64,000 nt of DNA from Vibrio maritimus (lineage in GTDB: Bacteria; Pseudomonadota; Gammaproteobacteria; Enterobacterales; Vibrionaceae). Below, in pieces: positions 62,588 to 64,000 of the stretch. Position 1 is the stretch's first letter; each line of letters opens with the position of its first letter. Location: the NCBI RefSeq assembly GCF_021441885.1, contig NZ_CP090439.1:992001-1056000 (forward strand). The letters run 5' to 3'. Position numbers and translations under genes: made by a program. Below the pieces are notes generated by a model. It was not told where the DNA came from. It did not search any database and saw only the letters and a program-made list of their open reading frames with translations.

Positions 62588-62603
62588 TGAAAAATATTTT
62601 TCA
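62588..62603. promoter_or_regulatory. Candidate IolR-type operator, site 3 (perfect palindrome)
   Basis: TGAAAAATATTTTTCA is a perfect 16-base palindrome (GAAA-N6-TTTC), 136 bases before iolE. A second smaller palindrome, TCTCATTGAGTGAGA, precedes it at about 62573. The rest of the 553-base gap (62186-62738) shows no gene. RpiR-type IolR proteins of other bacteria bind half-sites of the GGAA-N6-TTCC kind, which this resembles; the regulator gene is not in the window. Confidence 0.65.
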
Positions 62604-62738
62604 TAAATGATTTTTTGGGCTAAATTAGTCCTCAGTGAAACAACAGGAGATGTTCAAAGCTTCCCTACACGATGACTTAGTCAACGAGATAGCTTTGAGT
62701 CACTTGGAAAATCTTTAAAACATTGTCGGAGAATAAAA

Positions 62739-63632
62739 ATGAGCAACGTGCAATATGGAATTAGCCCACTGACTTGGACCAACGATGATATGCCAGAGCT
62801 TGGTGGCGAGATCCCTTTGGAAACGTGTTTAAGTGAAATGGCTGAAGCTGGATTCACAGGCACAGAGCTAGGCACCAAGTACCCACGTGAGCCTGAAGTA
62901 CTCGTCCCACTGCTAAAGGAGCACGGTCTGGTACTAGCGTCGGGTTGGTATAGTGGCAACCTAATGACTATGACAGCAGATGAAGAGATTGCAGCGATGC
63001 AAGATCACATCAAGCTTTTGAAAGCAGCTGGCTGTAAAGCAATGGTTTATGGTGAAGTGAGCAATACCGTTCACGGCGATATCAACACACCACTTTCTCA
63101 ACGTGTCATCCTATCAATGGATGAGTGGAAGATGTACTGCGAGAAACTAACAAAAGTAGCGGACTACCTACTGAACGAGCATGACATCAAGCTCTCTTTC
63201 CACCATCACGTTGGCACTATTTGTGAAACAGAAGACGACATTAATCTAATGATGGAGTTCACGGGCGACTCTGTGTTCTTAACGCTAGATACAGGCCACA
63301 TCACGTACGGTGGCGGTAACCCAGTCACCATGATTGAGCGTTGGGGTCACCGTATCGGCCACATGCATTTCAAAGATCTTCGTTTAGACGTAATGAAAGC
63401 AGCACGTGAAGCGGATAAATCTTTCCTAAACGCAGTACTAGACGGCGTATTCACAGTACCTGGTACGGGCGACGTGGACTACGACGACGTATTTGCAGCG
63501 CTTAAAGCGCGCAACTACCAAGGTTGGTTATTGGTTGAAGCTGAGCAAGATCCTGCAAAGGCACACCCACTAACGTTCGCGAAAACAGCTTACGAGAACA
63601 TCACAGGCTACGCGGAAAAATACGGCTTGTAA
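62739..63632 (+). CDS. iolE: Inosose dehydratase
   Basis: A 297-residue TIM-barrel enzyme that dehydrates 2-keto-myo-inositol (scyllo-inosose) to the trihydroxycyclohexane-dione, second step of inositol breakdown. Signatures: YGISPLTWTNDDMPELGGEIPLETCLSEM, GFTGTELGTKYP, LSFHHHVGTICE, LDTGHITYGGGNP and HMHFKDLRLDV. CGGAGA precedes the ATG. It is first of an operon with iolD (113-base gap containing a hairpin). iolG, iolB, iolC and iolA presumably follow outside the window. Confidence 0.95.
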   Translation: MSNVQYGISPLTWTNDDMPELGGEIPLETCLSEMAEAGFTGTELGTKYPREPEVLVPLLKEHGLVLASGWYSGNLMTMTADEEIAAMQDHIKLLKAAGCKAMVYGEVSNTVHGDINTPLSQRVILSMDEWKMYCEKLTKVADYLLNEHDIKLSFHHHVGTICETEDDINLMMEFTGDSVFLTLDTGHITYGGGNPVTMIERWGHRIGHMHFKDLRLDVMKAAREADKSFLNAVLDGVFTVPGTGDVDYDDVFAALKARNYQGWLLVEAEQDPAKAHPLTFAKTAYENITGYAEKYGL

Positions 63633-63646
63633 TAGAGCTCTGGATA

Positions 63647-63667
63647 ATGGGGAGCCACGCTCCCCAT
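63647..63667. other. Intercistronic hairpin between iolE and iolD
   Basis: Perfect nine-base stem ATGGGGAGC / GCTCCCCAT with a CAC loop and no T run. It is more likely an mRNA-stabilising or processing hairpin than a terminator. Confidence 0.6.
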
Positions 63668-63745
63668 GATAAAAGCTACGGGGTTAGGGATGCAAAACGT
63701 AGCTTACTCATGGAATGGACAACGTTGAGACTACCGAGGAAGAGA

Positions 63746-64000
63746 ATGAAAACTGTACGCCTAACTGTCGCAGAAGCGCTTGCACAATACTTAGCTGCTC
63801 AAATGATTGAAATTGATGGAAAGAAAGAGCAACTGTTCGGCACCGCTTTTGCCATATTTGGTCACGGTAATGTGACGTGCTTTGGACAGCAATTAAAGAA
63901 CATCGAAGACAAAATCCCGACTTGGCGTGGTCAAAACGAACAGTCGATGGCGACGGCTGCTATTGCTTATGCAAAAGCAAACCAGCGCCGACGTATTGGT
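63746..64000 (+). CDS. iolD: Trihydroxycyclohexane-1,2-dione hydrolase, N-terminal 85 residues (runs off the window)
   Basis: A ThDP-dependent enzyme that opens the inositol-derived ring (third step of inositol breakdown). The visible part begins MKTVRLTVAEALAQYLAAQM and contains FGTAFAIFGHGNVTCFGQQL and PTWRGQNEQSMATAAIAYAKA, the N-terminal ThDP-fold region with its conserved Glu in QNEQ. AGGAAGA precedes the ATG. The cofactor motif GDG is beyond the window. Confidence 0.93.
   Translation, partial: MKTVRLTVAEALAQYLAAQMIEIDGKKEQLFGTAFAIFGHGNVTCFGQQLKNIEDKIPTWRGQNEQSMATAAIAYAKANQRRRIG

Overview
The window looks like a piece of a Vibrio genome, probably the smaller second chromosome. Evidence: moderate GC content, Vibrio-type protein sequences throughout (DcuB, NhaD, LamB/MalM, Dps, Mpo1-like, DUF2057), a dense mix of catabolic and transport genes each with its own LysR/AraC/TetR/MocR regulator, and no ribosomal or core replication genes. 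No rRNA, tRNA, CRISPR array, integrase, transposase or prophage was seen. The species assignment is inference; the gene-family calls come from reading translated motifs.

Layout. 1-1.4 kb: tyrosine/homogentisate catabolism (hmgA start, hppD). 1.5-6.6 kb: a DcuB-type dicarboxylate carrier, an ABC exporter and the citrulline hydrolase ctlX. 6.9-10.6 kb: an ankyrin protein coupled to a frameshifted quinone-reductase-type flavoprotein, an orphan ParS/MbcA-like protein, a small TTG-start membrane ORF, a pirin and a methyltransferase. 10.7-20.4 kb: regulator-plus-enzyme modules (SnoaL-like and alpha/beta hydrolase with AraC; LysR with a glyoxalase-like protein and an FMN reductase; MATE pump; GlcG-like protein and aldo/keto reductase with LysR; a secreted protein with an EF-hand-like loop). 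20.5-29.7 kb: Dps, nitroreductase, acyltransferase, PNPOx-like protein with a MocR regulator, isochorismatase with LysR, and two exported enzymes (DUF1254, choloylglycine-hydrolase type). 29.8-40.9 kb: NhaD, a SPOR-like protein, thiM-thiE with a nuclease-like gene, an AEC transporter/TetR/hydrolase module, an SLC13 symporter, an SGNH esterase and DUF2057.

41.3-55.3 kb is an envelope and glycan-uptake region: a BamA-like barrel, a LysR, a membrane protein with a degenerate GGDEF domain, glgX, two successive LamB-type porin plus MalM-type lipoprotein pairs, a Sel1-repeat protein and a KdgM-type porin. MalT-like and CRP-like sites sit in front of these porins, which suggests uptake of maltodextrins and other oligosaccharides.

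55.3-64 kb carries an acetoacetate-degradation operon (atoB-atoD-atoA), a pair made of a TIM-barrel isomerase and a TauE/SafE exporter facing a LysR gene, and the beginning of a myo-inositol locus (sugar/inositol MFS symporter diverging from iolE-iolD, which runs off the window). The divergent inositol region holds three copies of a 16-bp palindrome, the best candidate operators of an IolR-type repressor not in the window.

The strongest non-gene signals are the three inositol-region palindromes, two exact inverted copies of a TetR-type operator flanking the tetR gene, the doubled porin/MalM module, the loss of every GGDEF catalytic residue in the 43.7-45.4 kb protein, and a one-base frameshift near 8008.
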